Below are positions 1 through 6,995 of a stretch of DNA of 12,831 nt, in pieces. Source of the stretch: an uncultured Prevotella sp. (GTDB lineage Bacteria; Bacteroidota; Bacteroidia; Bacteroidales; Bacteroidaceae); the NCBI GenBank assembly GCA_900553155.1, contig USCM01000033.1, positions 1-12,831 on the forward strand, in the 5' to 3' direction. The notes beneath the pieces were generated by a model. It had not been told where the DNA came from. It was given only the letters and a program-made list of their open reading frames with translations, and did not search any database. Made by a program: the position numbers and the translations under genes. How positions within the stretch are numbered: position 1 is the stretch's first letter; each line of letters begins with the position of its first letter.

Positions 1-495
1 GTGAAGTCGGGTGTAAACGACAACCTCGACCTGCTTATGGCTGGACCTATACCGCCAAACCCAACCGAGCTTGTATCGCGTCCTGCCTTGCCGCAGATTA
101 TAGAGCTGCTTAAGGAAGACTACGACTACATCCTTATGGATACCGCTCCAGCCGGCCTCGTAACCGACACTATGCAGATAGGACGTTGTGCCGACATGAC
201 CATATACATGTGCCGCGCCGACTATACAGCCAAGGCAAGCTTCGAGCTTATCAACACCTTTGAGAACAAGCTGCCTAACATGTGCATCGTTATCAACGGC
301 ATCGATATGTCGAAGAAGAAGTATGGCTACTACTATGGCTACGGCAAGTATGGCAAATACGGCAAGTATGGCAAGTATGGCCGCAGCAACAACGGCAGAT
401 ATGGCTACACTTCTACATACGGATCGTACGGCACATACGGATCGTATACAAGCAGTGGCTACGGCAACAAGAACGACAACTCAATAAAGAAATAA
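1..495 (+). CDS. Polysaccharide-synthesis tyrosine autokinase (Wzc-like BY-kinase), C-terminal part
   Basis: This is the 3' end of a gene that begins before the window; the GTG at base 1 is probably an internal Val codon. BY-kinases sit in the inner membrane, autophosphorylate on a tyrosine cluster and control chain length and export of capsule or exopolysaccharide. The visible part holds the PNPTEL segment, then the Walker B-like YILMDTAP (Asp47 of the visible part) and the remaining P-loop ATPase fold. It ends in a tail with 16 tyrosines, largely as GKY and YGS/YGT units. The family normally carries a Tyr-rich tail, so the assignment is firm although Walker A lies outside the window. The HAD gene starts 15 bases downstream, which suggests one transcript. 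Confidence 0.9.
   Translation: MKSGVNDNLDLLMAGPIPPNPTELVSRPALPQIIELLKEDYDYILMDTAPAGLVTDTMQIGRCADMTIYMCRADYTAKASFELINTFENKLPNMCIVINGIDMSKKKYGYYYGYGKYGKYGKYGKYGRSNNGRYGYTSTYGSYGTYGSYTSSGYGNKNDNSIKK
343..448 (+). repeat. Coding tandem repeats in the tyrosine tail
   Basis: Bases 343-378 are four near-identical 9-base units (ggc aag/aaa tat/tac) encoding GKY four times. Bases 415-448 are two copies of an 18-base unit starting acatacggatcg (second copy truncated) that encode alternating YGS and YGT. Both lie in frame inside the kinase gene. Because unit lengths are multiples of three, slippage would change the number of tyrosines without breaking the frame. Confidence 0.8.
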
Positions 496-510
496 CAATA
501 AAAGAGAATT

Positions 511-939
511 ATGATTATAGCTGTTGACTTTGACGGCACTATCGTTGAACACGAATACCCGGCAATAGGACGCGAGATTCCGTTTGCCACCGAGACACTT
601 AAGATGCTCATGAAGCAGAACCACAAACTGATAATGTGGAGTGTGCGGGAGGGTAAGTTGCTCGACGACGCCGTTAAATGGTGTAAGGATCGTGGCGTTG
701 AATTCTACGCCGTCAACAAAGACTATCCAGAAGAGACTCTAAGCAACAACAACCACTTCTCACGCAAGCTCAAGGCTGATGTGTTTATAGACGACCGCAA
801 CCTTGGGGGTCTGCCCGACTGGGGTCAGATATACAATATGATTCAGAAGCGACAGACGTGGGAAGACATCATCAACGAAAGCTCGTTTGACGTTAAGCGC
901 GAGCAACCCAAACGCAAGAAAAAGTGGGGCATCTTCTAA
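511..939 (+). CDS. Small HAD-superfamily hydrolase (BT0820-like)
   Basis: A 142-residue protein of the haloacid dehalogenase superfamily. Motif I is DFDGT with nucleophile Asp6 and acid/base Asp8. Ser44 in IMWSVREG fits motif II, Lys87 is a candidate for the motif III lysine, and FIDDRN (Asp94, Asp95) is motif IV. There is room for only a minimal cap. It resembles short phosphatase-like proteins of Bacteroides such as BT0820; the substrate is unknown. The C-terminus is very basic (KRKKKWGIF). An AAGAGAA stretch lies just ahead of the ATG. It follows the tyrosine kinase by 15 bases and is probably cotranscribed, but I would not infer a role in capsule synthesis from position alone. Confidence 0.85.
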   Translation: MIIAVDFDGTIVEHEYPAIGREIPFATETLKMLMKQNHKLIMWSVREGKLLDDAVKWCKDRGVEFYAVNKDYPEETLSNNNHFSRKLKADVFIDDRNLGGLPDWGQIYNMIQKRQTWEDIINESSFDVKREQPKRKKKWGIF

Positions 940-977
940 ATGCCCCACAAACCCAAAAGCCAAGTAATGGCGTATAG

Positions 978-1011
978 AAAAAGCCCAAGGCACATCGCCT
1001 TGGGCTTTTTT
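978..1011. terminator. Bidirectional Rho-independent terminator
   Basis: A perfect 9-bp stem, GCCCAAGGC (983-991) with GCCTTGGGC (997-1005), has a 5-base loop. It is flanked by A5 on the left and T6 on the right, so the structure works on both strands. It sits between the convergent HAD gene (ends 939) and pepD (ends 1016) and is placed to stop both. Confidence 0.9.
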
Positions 1012-1015
1012 ATGT

Positions 1016-2476
1016 TTACTCCTTAACCGGAACAGTAGCCATTGTCTTCTTAAGCAACTCCCAGAACGGAGCGACTGTTGAGATGCTGCAACGCTCAATA
1101 GTGGTGTGCGGTGAGCGAAGCGTCGGACCGAGAGACACAACGTCGAGGTGCGGATACTTCTCAAGGATAACCGAGCACTCAAGACCTGCGTGGTCTACCT
1201 GCTCGATAGCCTCCTCGCCAAACAGCTCAAGATAGTTCTTTTCAAGCAGGTGCAGAATCTCGCTGTCGGTGTTAGGATCCCATCCACCGTAAGCTCCGCT
1301 AAACTCAACCTTCATGCCAGCCATAGAGAATGTCGACTCAAGAGTTTTGGCAATATAGTCGCGCATGCTCTCGTTAGCCGAACGGGCAAGCAGCTTGAAG
1401 TAGGCATGTCCGCCCTCGATGTCAATAATAGCGAGGTTAGATGATGTCTCAACAACTGTAGGGAACACCGGAATCATACGCAGTACACCGTTGTGGCAGC
1501 CATAGATAGCGTCCAAGAGGTTGTCCTGAATCTCCTCAGGAGTCTCGTTCTCCGGAGTAGCCACATCCTCGGCAAAGAACTGGATGTTCTCCTCGATAGT
1601 GCGATACTCATGGTTGAACAGCTTGCACCACTCTTCTACATCCTCCTTAAGAGCCTCAACGTTCTCCTTAGGCAGTGTCAATACCACCTCACACTCAAAC
1701 GGAATGGCATTGCGCATATTGCCGCCGTGCCATGTTGCAAGACGTGCGCCATACTCGGCGATAGCCTCACGAACGAAGCGAGCCATAAGCTTGTTGGCGT
1801 TGCCACGTCCCTCGTGTATCTCAAGACCAGAGTGTCCACCCTTCAAACCCTTGATAACGACCTTAACAGCAGCGTCCTCCTTGTCGGTAGCCACTTCCTT
1901 ATAGGCGAGAGTGGCAGTAATATCTATACCGCCAGCCGAGCCGATAACAAACTTGCCCCAAGTCTCCGAGTCGAGATTAAGGAGTATATCGCCATTAAGC
2001 TCGTCGGCAGGAAGGTCGTTAGCGCCGTACATACCAGTTTCCTCATCGGCTGTGAAAAGGCCCTCGACAGGACCATGTACCAGCGTCTTGTCTTCCATGA
2101 CAGCCATGATAGCCGCCACGCCCATACCGTTGTCGGCACCAAGTGTAGTGCCCTTAGCACGTACCCAGTCGCCGTCTATGTATGTCTCGATAGGGTCGGT
2201 CTCGAAGTTATGGGTCGACTCCTTTGTCTTCTGAGGCACCATATCCATGTGTCCCTGGAGGATAATGCCCTTGCGGTTCTCCATACCCGGAGACGCCGGC
2301 TTGCGCATAACGATGTTTCCGGCAGCATCCTTAAATGCCTCCACGCCAACGCGGGCAGCAAAGTCGAGCAAGAACTGCTGTACTTTCTCAAGATGTCCAG
2401 ACGGGCGCGGCACCTGTGTCAGTGCGTCAAAGTTGCGCCAAATACACTCGGGGTTTAGGTTTCTGATTTCACTCAT
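1016..2476 (-). CDS. pepD: Aminoacyl-histidine dipeptidase (peptidase D, M20 family)
   Basis: Cytosolic metallo-dipeptidase of family M20 (PepD/carnosinase type) that cleaves Xaa-His and a broad range of other dipeptides. At 486 residues it matches the usual length. Two-metal and catalytic motifs are in order: GHMDMVP (His76, Asp78), LGADNGMG (bridging Asp115), ADEETGMYG (general base Glu145, metal ligand Glu146), NLDSE (Asp169), and a late SPHTTIE (His457) as the last ligand. The middle section (about 200-390) is the lid/dimerisation region with GGHSGLEI. The start MSEIRNLNPE matches the family N-terminus. It lies 81 bases downstream of the flippase-like gene on the same strand and shows no good promoter of its own, so it is probably the second gene of that transcript. 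Confidence 0.95.
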   Translation of the reverse strand: MSEIRNLNPECIWRNFDALTQVPRPSGHLEKVQQFLLDFAARVGVEAFKDAAGNIVMRKPASPGMENRKGIILQGHMDMVPQKTKESTHNFETDPIETYIDGDWVRAKGTTLGADNGMGVAAIMAVMEDKTLVHGPVEGLFTADEETGMYGANDLPADELNGDILLNLDSETWGKFVIGSAGGIDITATLAYKEVATDKEDAAVKVVIKGLKGGHSGLEIHEGRGNANKLMARFVREAIAEYGARLATWHGGNMRNAIPFECEVVLTLPKENVEALKEDVEEWCKLFNHEYRTIEENIQFFAEDVATPENETPEEIQDNLLDAIYGCHNGVLRMIPVFPTVVETSSNLAIIDIEGGHAYFKLLARSANESMRDYIAKTLESTFSMAGMKVEFSGAYGGWDPNTDSEILHLLEKNYLELFGEEAIEQVDHAGLECSVILEKYPHLDVVSLGPTLRSPHTTIERCSISTVAPFWELLKKTMATVPVKE

Positions 2477-2501
2477 AGTAATATATATTTATAATGAATC
2501 T

Positions 2502-2564
2502 ACAATTCGTAACTCGTAACTCCTAATTCTTAATTCGTCACTCCTAACTCTTAATTCCTAATTC
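2502..2564 (-). repeat. Nine-unit degenerate heptamer tandem repeat
   Basis: Nine consecutive 7-base units occupy this stretch. Read on the plus strand they are acaattc, gtaactc, gtaactc, ctaattc, ttaattc, gtcactc, ctaactc, ttaattc and ctaattc. The consensus is NTAAYTC, or GARTTAN on the coding strand. It fills most of the gap between the flippase-like gene and pepD. Its last unit overlaps the 3' end of the upstream gene, giving the final Asn codon and the TAG stop. No protein or clear hairpin is encoded. Confidence 0.85.
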
Positions 2565-3553
2565 GCCACCCTCTTCTGCGTCAAAGCCAAGGCAGCCCAG
2601 GCATACACGCCAAGCGCCACAACAAGCAGGGTCTGCACGCTGTGCACAATAAGCACGAAGTTAAGGGCGTCGGTGTCAGCCACACCGTAGAGAATGAGCA
2701 TCGTCTTGACGGCGAAGTGCCACGGACCGGCACCGTTAGGTGTCGGCACAATGACGGCTATACTGCCCACGATGAATGTAACGAGAGCGCAAGCCATGCC
2801 AAGATGCGATGTTGCCTCGAAGCAGAAGAAGGTGAGGTAGTAGTGCAGGAAGTAGCTGCCCCATATAGCCAACGTGAAAGCCACGAACAGCACGGGGTGC
2901 TTAACGTTGCGTATGGACATCACACCCTGCCATATACCCTTGACCGTAGCCTTCACCTTATTATATATAGCGAAGCTGCGCATTATATACCAGCACAGCA
3001 CGCACACGGCGATGCCGCACACGGCAGTGACGATGTAGCCTGTTGTAGAGAATCCGGCAAGAATAGTATCGATGTTGGTTCCGGTGCGGTTGAAGAAGAT
3101 GTTGAATATCCTTATCTGGAACACAAACGTAAGCAAGGCTATCACCATAACCAACAGCGAGTCAATGGCACGCTCCATCACCACCGTGCCGAGTGCCTTA
3201 GGGAACGACACCCCGTCGTAACGGCTCAGTATGCCGCAACGGGCAAACTCGCCTATACGTGGCACCAACAGGCTAACGGCATACGAAAGGAATATGGAGT
3301 TGACGCTTGTCGACGTGCGCGGATGCTCGCCCACCGGCTCAAGCGTGAGGTGCCAGCGCCAACCGCGAAACATCTGCGCCAGTATGCCAAACGGAAACGA
3401 CAGCAGCATCCACGTCCAGTTCATGTCGTGCAGCAGCACCTGCTCCACATTACGGAAGTCGAAGCCGCGGTACATCCAGTACAGTATCAGTCCGCCGAGC
3501 AGCAGCGATAGGCCCACCTTCAGCGTATTGTTTATGGTCTTCTTGAGTTTCAA
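2558..3553 (-). CDS. Flippase-like membrane protein (lysylphosphatidylglycerol synthase TM family)
   Basis: A 331-residue polytopic inner-membrane protein of the LPG_synthase_TM / YbhN-like family, here without any soluble aminoacyl-transferase domain. Family hallmarks are FRGWRW (62-67), PRIGEFARC (98-106), ERAID (127-131) and PTPNGAGPWHFA (270-281). Hydrophobic segments lie near 13-27, 48-62, 87-99, 130-147, 171-190, 220-247, 254-271 and 298-322. Relatives are thought to move lipids or lipid-linked intermediates, but no substrate can be read here. The start chosen is TTG at 3553, giving MKLKKTINNTLK. There is no in-frame ATG before an upstream TAA, and the next ATG (residue 27) would cut the first helix. 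The TAG stop lies inside the heptamer repeat. Confidence 0.85.
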   Translation of the reverse strand: MKLKKTINNTLKVGLSLLLGGLILYWMYRGFDFRNVEQVLLHDMNWTWMLLSFPFGILAQMFRGWRWHLTLEPVGEHPRTSTSVNSIFLSYAVSLLVPRIGEFARCGILSRYDGVSFPKALGTVVMERAIDSLLVMVIALLTFVFQIRIFNIFFNRTGTNIDTILAGFSTTGYIVTAVCGIAVCVLCWYIMRSFAIYNKVKATVKGIWQGVMSIRNVKHPVLFVAFTLAIWGSYFLHYYLTFFCFEATSHLGMACALVTFIVGSIAVIVPTPNGAGPWHFAVKTMLILYGVADTDALNFVLIVHSVQTLLVVALGVYAWAALALTQKRVAN

Positions 3554-3590
3554 TTTTCTTGCAATATTATATAATGTATATTATTAGATA

Positions 3591-3621
3591 CAAAGTTAAT
3601 GCAAATCAAAGACACTACAAA
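3591..3621 (-). promoter_or_regulatory. Bacteroidetes-type promoter for the flippase-like gene
   Basis: On the minus strand TTTG (3621-3618), a 19-base spacer, then TAACTTTG (3598-3591) matches the Bacteroidetes -33/-7 pattern TTTG-N19-21-TAnnTTTG. Transcription should start near 3586, leaving about 30 bases before the TTG start codon. It faces away from the corA promoter in the same divergent region. Confidence 0.7.
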
Positions 3622-3702
3622 ACAAACCGGTGGATTTGTTGCAATCCTGTTAAAAACCAAAAGAAATACGAAGATAATTAACTATATGTAAACGTTTTTG
3701 CG

Positions 3703-3710
3703 TACCTTTG
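3703..3710 (+). promoter_or_regulatory. Probable -7 box for corA
   Basis: TACCTTTG fits the Bacteroidetes -7 consensus TAnnTTTG exactly. No clear TTTG is found 19-21 bases upstream; TTA at 3678-3680 is the nearest approximation. A start near 3716 would leave a leader of about 120 bases before the chosen corA ATG. Confidence 0.5.
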
Positions 3711-3738
3711 CAGTCGAAAAATCAAATCATAACATTTT

Positions 3739-3774
3739 ATGGACGATTATCACGCGGAAAATATGAACTTGTAG
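3739..3774 (+). other. Possible 11-codon leader ORF upstream of corA
   Basis: ATG at 3739 opens an 11-codon ORF, MDDYHAENMNL, ending in TAG, about 20 bases after the likely transcription start. In the corA reading frame the same DNA has no stop from about 3711 to 3794 and reads GRLSRGKYELVVQEDGIS before TAA, but has no good start there. Either could be chance. The leader is long for a gene whose product carries Mg2+, so leader-peptide control is possible but unproven. Confidence 0.3.
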
Positions 3775-3839
3775 TGCAGGAGGACGGCATATCATAAGGC
3801 TGGTCTCCCCGCATTATTAAACCCATGGAGATTATCTTT

Positions 3840-4766
3840 ATGAGAACATTTTGGAATACAAACTCTACACTCAAGCAAGTTGAAGACTGGCAGCCCAACT
3901 GCTGGATACAAGTAACCTGTCCAACTGATGAAGACCAGCAGCTGCTGGAAGACAAATTCAATATACCCGACTATTTTCTCTCCGACATCAGCGACGCCGA
4001 CGAACGTGCCCGTTACGAGTACGACGACGGCTGGATGCTCATCATCCTCCGTATACCATACGTCAAGGAGATACGCTCGCGCACGCCGTACACCACCGTG
4101 CCTCTCGGCATCATACACAAGCGCGACGTAACCATAACCGTATGCTATTACGAGACAAACATGATGATCGACTTTGTGTCGTACCACCAGAAGCGCGGCG
4201 AGGGATTTACCGATTATGTCGACATGATTTTCCGCCTGTTCCTCTCTTCAGCCGTTTGGTACCTCAAACGCTTGAAGCAGATAAACACACTGATAGAGAA
4301 AGCCAAGCACAACCTCGACCACAACGTCAACAACGAGTCGCTTATAGCATTGTCCCGACTGCAAGACTCGCTCACCTACTTCACCACATCCATCCGCGGC
4401 AACGAGACGTTGCTTGCCAAACTGAAGTTTAAGTTGCAGGTCGACGAGCTTGACGCCGACCTCATCGAGGACGTAAACATCGAGATGTCGCAGGCCAGAG
4501 AGACAACGAGCATCTACTCGGACATTCTCGAATCGACCATGGACACCTACTCAAGCATCATCAACAACAACATGAACACCGTGATGCGTACCCTCACATC
4601 GGTGTCAATCGTGATGATGTTGCCTACCCTCATATCGTCGCTCTTCGGTATGAACCTCATCAACGGTATGGAGAATTATCGCTGGGGATTCCCCGTCGCA
4701 CTCGTCATATCCGTTGTCGTATCGGTGCTCTCGTGGGTCTTGCTACGCCACAAACGACTGCTATAA
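3840..4766 (+). CDS. corA: Magnesium transporter CorA family protein
   Basis: Homopentameric inner-membrane channel for Mg2+ (also Co2+/Ni2+ in the family). The N-terminal soluble domain (about 1-245) is rich in acidic residues and helices. Helix TM1 (about 250-270) ends in the signature GMN motif (Gly270-Met271-Asn272, in SLFGMNLING), followed by the short periplasmic loop, TM2 (FPVALVISVVVSVLSWVLL) and a basic tail RHKRLL. Total length is 308 residues, usual for the family. I chose ATG at 3840 (MRTFWN) over the in-frame ATG at 3825 because Bacteroides CorA proteins begin MRTF-like. A strong terminator follows 16 bases after the stop, so it is transcribed alone. Confidence 0.93.
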   Translation: MRTFWNTNSTLKQVEDWQPNCWIQVTCPTDEDQQLLEDKFNIPDYFLSDISDADERARYEYDDGWMLIILRIPYVKEIRSRTPYTTVPLGIIHKRDVTITVCYYETNMMIDFVSYHQKRGEGFTDYVDMIFRLFLSSAVWYLKRLKQINTLIEKAKHNLDHNVNNESLIALSRLQDSLTYFTTSIRGNETLLAKLKFKLQVDELDADLIEDVNIEMSQARETTSIYSDILESTMDTYSSIINNNMNTVMRTLTSVSIVMMLPTLISSLFGMNLINGMENYRWGFPVALVISVVVSVLSWVLLRHKRLL

Positions 4767-4782
4767 AGCTTGTTAATATAGG

Positions 4783-4830
4783 ATATAAGCGAAAAAATAT
4801 AACTTTTTTCGCTTATATTCAATTTTTTTT
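4783..4830 (+). terminator. Rho-independent terminator of corA
   Basis: A perfect 15-bp stem has arms 4783-4797 (starts ATATAAGCG, ends in A6) and 4804-4818 (T6 then CGCTTATAT) with a 6-base loop. A run of eight T follows at 4823-4830. The A6/T6 inner stem makes it symmetrical enough to act on either strand. Confidence 0.88.
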
Positions 4831-4832
4831 AT

Positions 4833-4840
4833 TAAGTTTG
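4833..4840 (+). promoter_or_regulatory. Probable -7 box for the DUF349 gene
   Basis: TAAGTTTG matches TAnnTTTG and lies just after the T run of the corA terminator. The -33 region would fall within the terminator's right arm and has no clear TTTG. Predicted start is near 4846, with a leader of about 115 bases. Confidence 0.45.
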
Positions 4841-4926
4841 CAACCTATAAAAACGTGATATAACACTACACCGCCTACTCTAAGCAACAAAAACCAGTAC
4901 AACAAGGCGGCATACGTGTTGTGTAT

Positions 4927-4965
4927 ATGAATTACCCGTATCATAAACTTAAAACAGTTAAATGA
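4927..4965 (+). other. Possible 12-codon upstream ORF overlapping the DUF349 start
   Basis: ATG at 4927 opens MNYPYHKLKTVK and stops at TGA 4963-4965. This overlaps the DUF349 start codon (ATG 4962-4964) in an ATGA arrangement typical of translational coupling. It is too short to judge by composition. Confidence 0.25.
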
Positions 4966-6767
4966 TGGACTCTCAAGAAAACGCCCTGTTGCAAGGTGCA
5001 CAAGAAGAACAGAACGTAGAGCAGACCGCACAGGCTGCCGACGCTCAGAAAGTAGAGAACGCCAAAGTGTACAAGAACAAGAAAGAGGTAGTTGAACGCC
5101 TTAAGGAAATCGCCGCAAGCGACGAGAACCCCGACAAGGACGAAATCGACCTCCTTAAAACCGTGTTCTACAAGCTGCACATCGCAGAGCGTGAAGCGCG
5201 ACTCAAGGAATACATCGACGGAGGCGGCGACCCAGCAACCTACCAGATTCTGCCCGACGAGGACGAAGAAACATTCAAGGCCGAAATGGCTATCGTGCGC
5301 GAGAAAAGACAGAGAGTGTTCCAGGAGCAGGAAGCAGAGAAGCTTGACAACCTCGCTAAGAAGCTCGAGATTATCGACAAGATAAAGGCTATGGCCACAT
5401 CGCCCGACGAAGCCAACAAATCATACAACGAGTTCAAGGAGCTGCAGCAGCAGTGGAAGGACATCAAGGCCGTTCCTGCCGACAAGGCAAGCGAGCTTTG
5501 GCGCAACTATCAGCTGTACGTAGAGCAGTTCTACGACCTGCTTAAGCTCAACTCGGAAGCTCGCGAGTACGACTTCAAGAAGAACCTCGAGCTTAAGACC
5601 AAGCTGTGCGAGGCTGCCGAGAACCTTGCCAACGAGGAGGACGTCATCAGCGCGTTCCACCAGTTGCAGGAGTTGCACCAGCAGTACCGCGAGATTGGAC
5701 CCGTTGCCAAGGAGCTGCGCGAGCAGATTTGGACCCGCTTCAAGGCTGCTTCTACCGTTATCAACAAGCGCCACCAGCAGCACTTTGAGCAGATTCGCGC
5801 CAAGGAAGACGAGAATCTGGCCCGCAAGACAGCCCTCTGCGAGAAGGTAGAGGAGCTTGGCAAGGCCGAAAACAAGACAGCCAGCGACTGGGAGAGCCGT
5901 TCTAAGGAAATAATCGAGTTGCAGAACGAGTGGAAGACCATCGGTTTTGCACCTCAGAAGATGAATGTCAAGATATTCGAGCGCTTCCGCGCCGCCTGCG
6001 ACGACTTCTTTGGCCGCAAAGCCGAATTCTTCAAGGAGATGAAGAAGACCTTTGCCGAGAACGCCGACAAGAAGCGCGCACTTGTAGAGAAAGCCAAGGA
6101 GCTCGCCGATTCTACCGAGTGGAAGTCGACAAGCGACAAGCTCATCGCATTGCAGAAGGAGTGGAAGACCATCGGCATGGTGCCCAAGAAGCTCGGCGAC
6201 CAGCTTTGGAACGAGTTCCTCGGAGCCTGCAACAAGTTCTTCGAGGCACGCAACGCCGCCAATGCCGGCACACGCAACGAGGAGCACGCCAACCTCGACA
6301 AGAAGCACGAGCTTATAGCACAGCTTCGCGCCCTGCTCGACAATGCCGCCGACACAACACGCGAGAAGGTACAGGCATTGGTAGAAGAGTACAACAAGGT
6401 GGGACACGTGCCCTACAAGGAGAAGGACAAGCTCTATGCCGAGTTCCACGAGGTGCTCGACAACATATACAAGCAGCTCAACATCTCTACTCGCCGCCGC
6501 CGTCTGGACGACTTCAAGTCGGGTCTTAAGAATATGGCAAAGCGTGGCGAGGAGGCTCTCGACTCTGAGCGCGGACGCCTTATGCGCCGCCGCGACCAGC
6601 TGCGTCAGGAGATTCAGACATACGAGAACAACCTCGGTTTCCTCAACGCAAGCTCCAAGAAGGGCAACAGCCTTATCGACGAGATGAACCGCAAGGTGCA
6701 GAAACTGCGCGACGACCTCGAGCTTGTATGCCAAAAAATCAAGGCTGTAAACACCGAGAAGAAGTAA
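4962..6767 (+). CDS. DUF349 repeat protein, highly charged coiled-coil
   Basis: A 601-residue soluble protein with five DUF349 units. These start near residues 157 (EFKELQQQWKDI), 231 (FHQLQELHQQYREIG), 316 (IIELQNEWKTIGF), 392 (LIALQKEWKTIGM) and 470 (ALVEEYNKVGHV), spaced 75-85 residues. Each shows the (Q)xxWKxIGxVP core followed by a helix with F or Y and R. The N-terminus (1-40) is Gln/Ala/Glu-rich and probably disordered; the C-terminus (about 510-601) is a predicted coiled coil. No signal peptide or membrane segment is seen. DUF349 proteins are widespread in Bacteroidetes and I know of no established molecular role for this one. Start choice between 4962 and the adjacent ATG at 4965 cannot be settled. 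It is transcribed alone between two terminators. Confidence 0.88.
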   Translation: MMDSQENALLQGAQEEQNVEQTAQAADAQKVENAKVYKNKKEVVERLKEIAASDENPDKDEIDLLKTVFYKLHIAEREARLKEYIDGGGDPATYQILPDEDEETFKAEMAIVREKRQRVFQEQEAEKLDNLAKKLEIIDKIKAMATSPDEANKSYNEFKELQQQWKDIKAVPADKASELWRNYQLYVEQFYDLLKLNSEAREYDFKKNLELKTKLCEAAENLANEEDVISAFHQLQELHQQYREIGPVAKELREQIWTRFKAASTVINKRHQQHFEQIRAKEDENLARKTALCEKVEELGKAENKTASDWESRSKEIIELQNEWKTIGFAPQKMNVKIFERFRAACDDFFGRKAEFFKEMKKTFAENADKKRALVEKAKELADSTEWKSTSDKLIALQKEWKTIGMVPKKLGDQLWNEFLGACNKFFEARNAANAGTRNEEHANLDKKHELIAQLRALLDNAADTTREKVQALVEEYNKVGHVPYKEKDKLYAEFHEVLDNIYKQLNISTRRRRLDDFKSGLKNMAKRGEEALDSERGRLMRRRDQLRQEIQTYENNLGFLNASSKKGNSLIDEMNRKVQKLRDDLELVCQKIKAVNTEKK

Positions 6768-6836
6768 GATAAATATAAATAGCAAACGTTTTAGAAATAG
6801 AATTCAAATTAAATAGACAATGCTGGGCGCAGCATG

Positions 6837-6880
6837 AAACCTCATACAGCCAGAGATGGTAGTATGAGGTTTTATTGTTT
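6837..6880 (+). terminator. Rho-independent terminator of the DUF349 gene
   Basis: An 11-bp perfect stem, AAACCTCATAC (6837-6847) with GTATGAGGTTT (6862-6872), has a 14-base loop and is followed by a T-rich run (TTTATTGTTT). A small TGCT/AGCA hairpin at 6821-6834 precedes it. It lies 70 bases after the DUF349 stop. Confidence 0.8.
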
Positions 6881-6888
6881 ATAGGCAT

Positions 6889-6924
6889 AAAAAAACAGCC
6901 GACAAACATACGTCTGCCAGCTGT
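6889..6924 (-). terminator. Rho-independent terminator of the small leftward gene
   Basis: On the minus strand, bases 6924-6912 pair fully with 6907-6895 (13 bp including three G-U pairs) around a GTAT loop, followed by T7 (6895-6889). It lies 71 bases after the TAA of the 27-codon ORF and only 23 bases after the second in-frame stop at 6948. This orientation fits only a leftward transcript. Confidence 0.8.
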
Positions 6925-6995
6925 GAATATTTTAACAACTTACCAAATTATTCTTCGTTTTTAAAGAAGAAGGCTTTGATAGCACGAAGCTTTTG

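Noticed and set aside
1..3. GTG at the first base as a real start for the tyrosine kinase
   Set aside because: The kinase needs its Walker A and membrane regions, which would lie upstream; the window simply begins within the gene.
1493..2458. Open frame of 321 codons on the plus strand opposite pepD
   Set aside because: It is antisense to a clear M20 peptidase with complete catalytic motifs; its product has no recognisable domain.
2502..2564. CRISPR or regulatory operator array at the heptamer repeat
   Set aside because: The units are 7 bases with no spacers, so it is not CRISPR. The variable positions and location inside a 3' end do not resemble a known operator cluster.
2642..3511. Open frame of 289 codons on the plus strand opposite the flippase-like gene
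   Set aside because: It is a His/Arg/Glu-rich shadow of a membrane-protein gene with family motifs on the minus strand.
3825..3839. Earlier in-frame ATG for corA
   Set aside because: It adds only MEIIF ahead of MRTFW; CorA relatives in Bacteroides start at the MRTF-like position. It is not excluded.
5421..6785. Long open frame of 454 codons on the minus strand opposite the DUF349 gene
   Set aside because: It is extremely Leu/Val-rich because AAG/GAG codons of a Lys/Glu-rich protein read as CTT/CTC on the other strand. It has no promoter, start context or domain.
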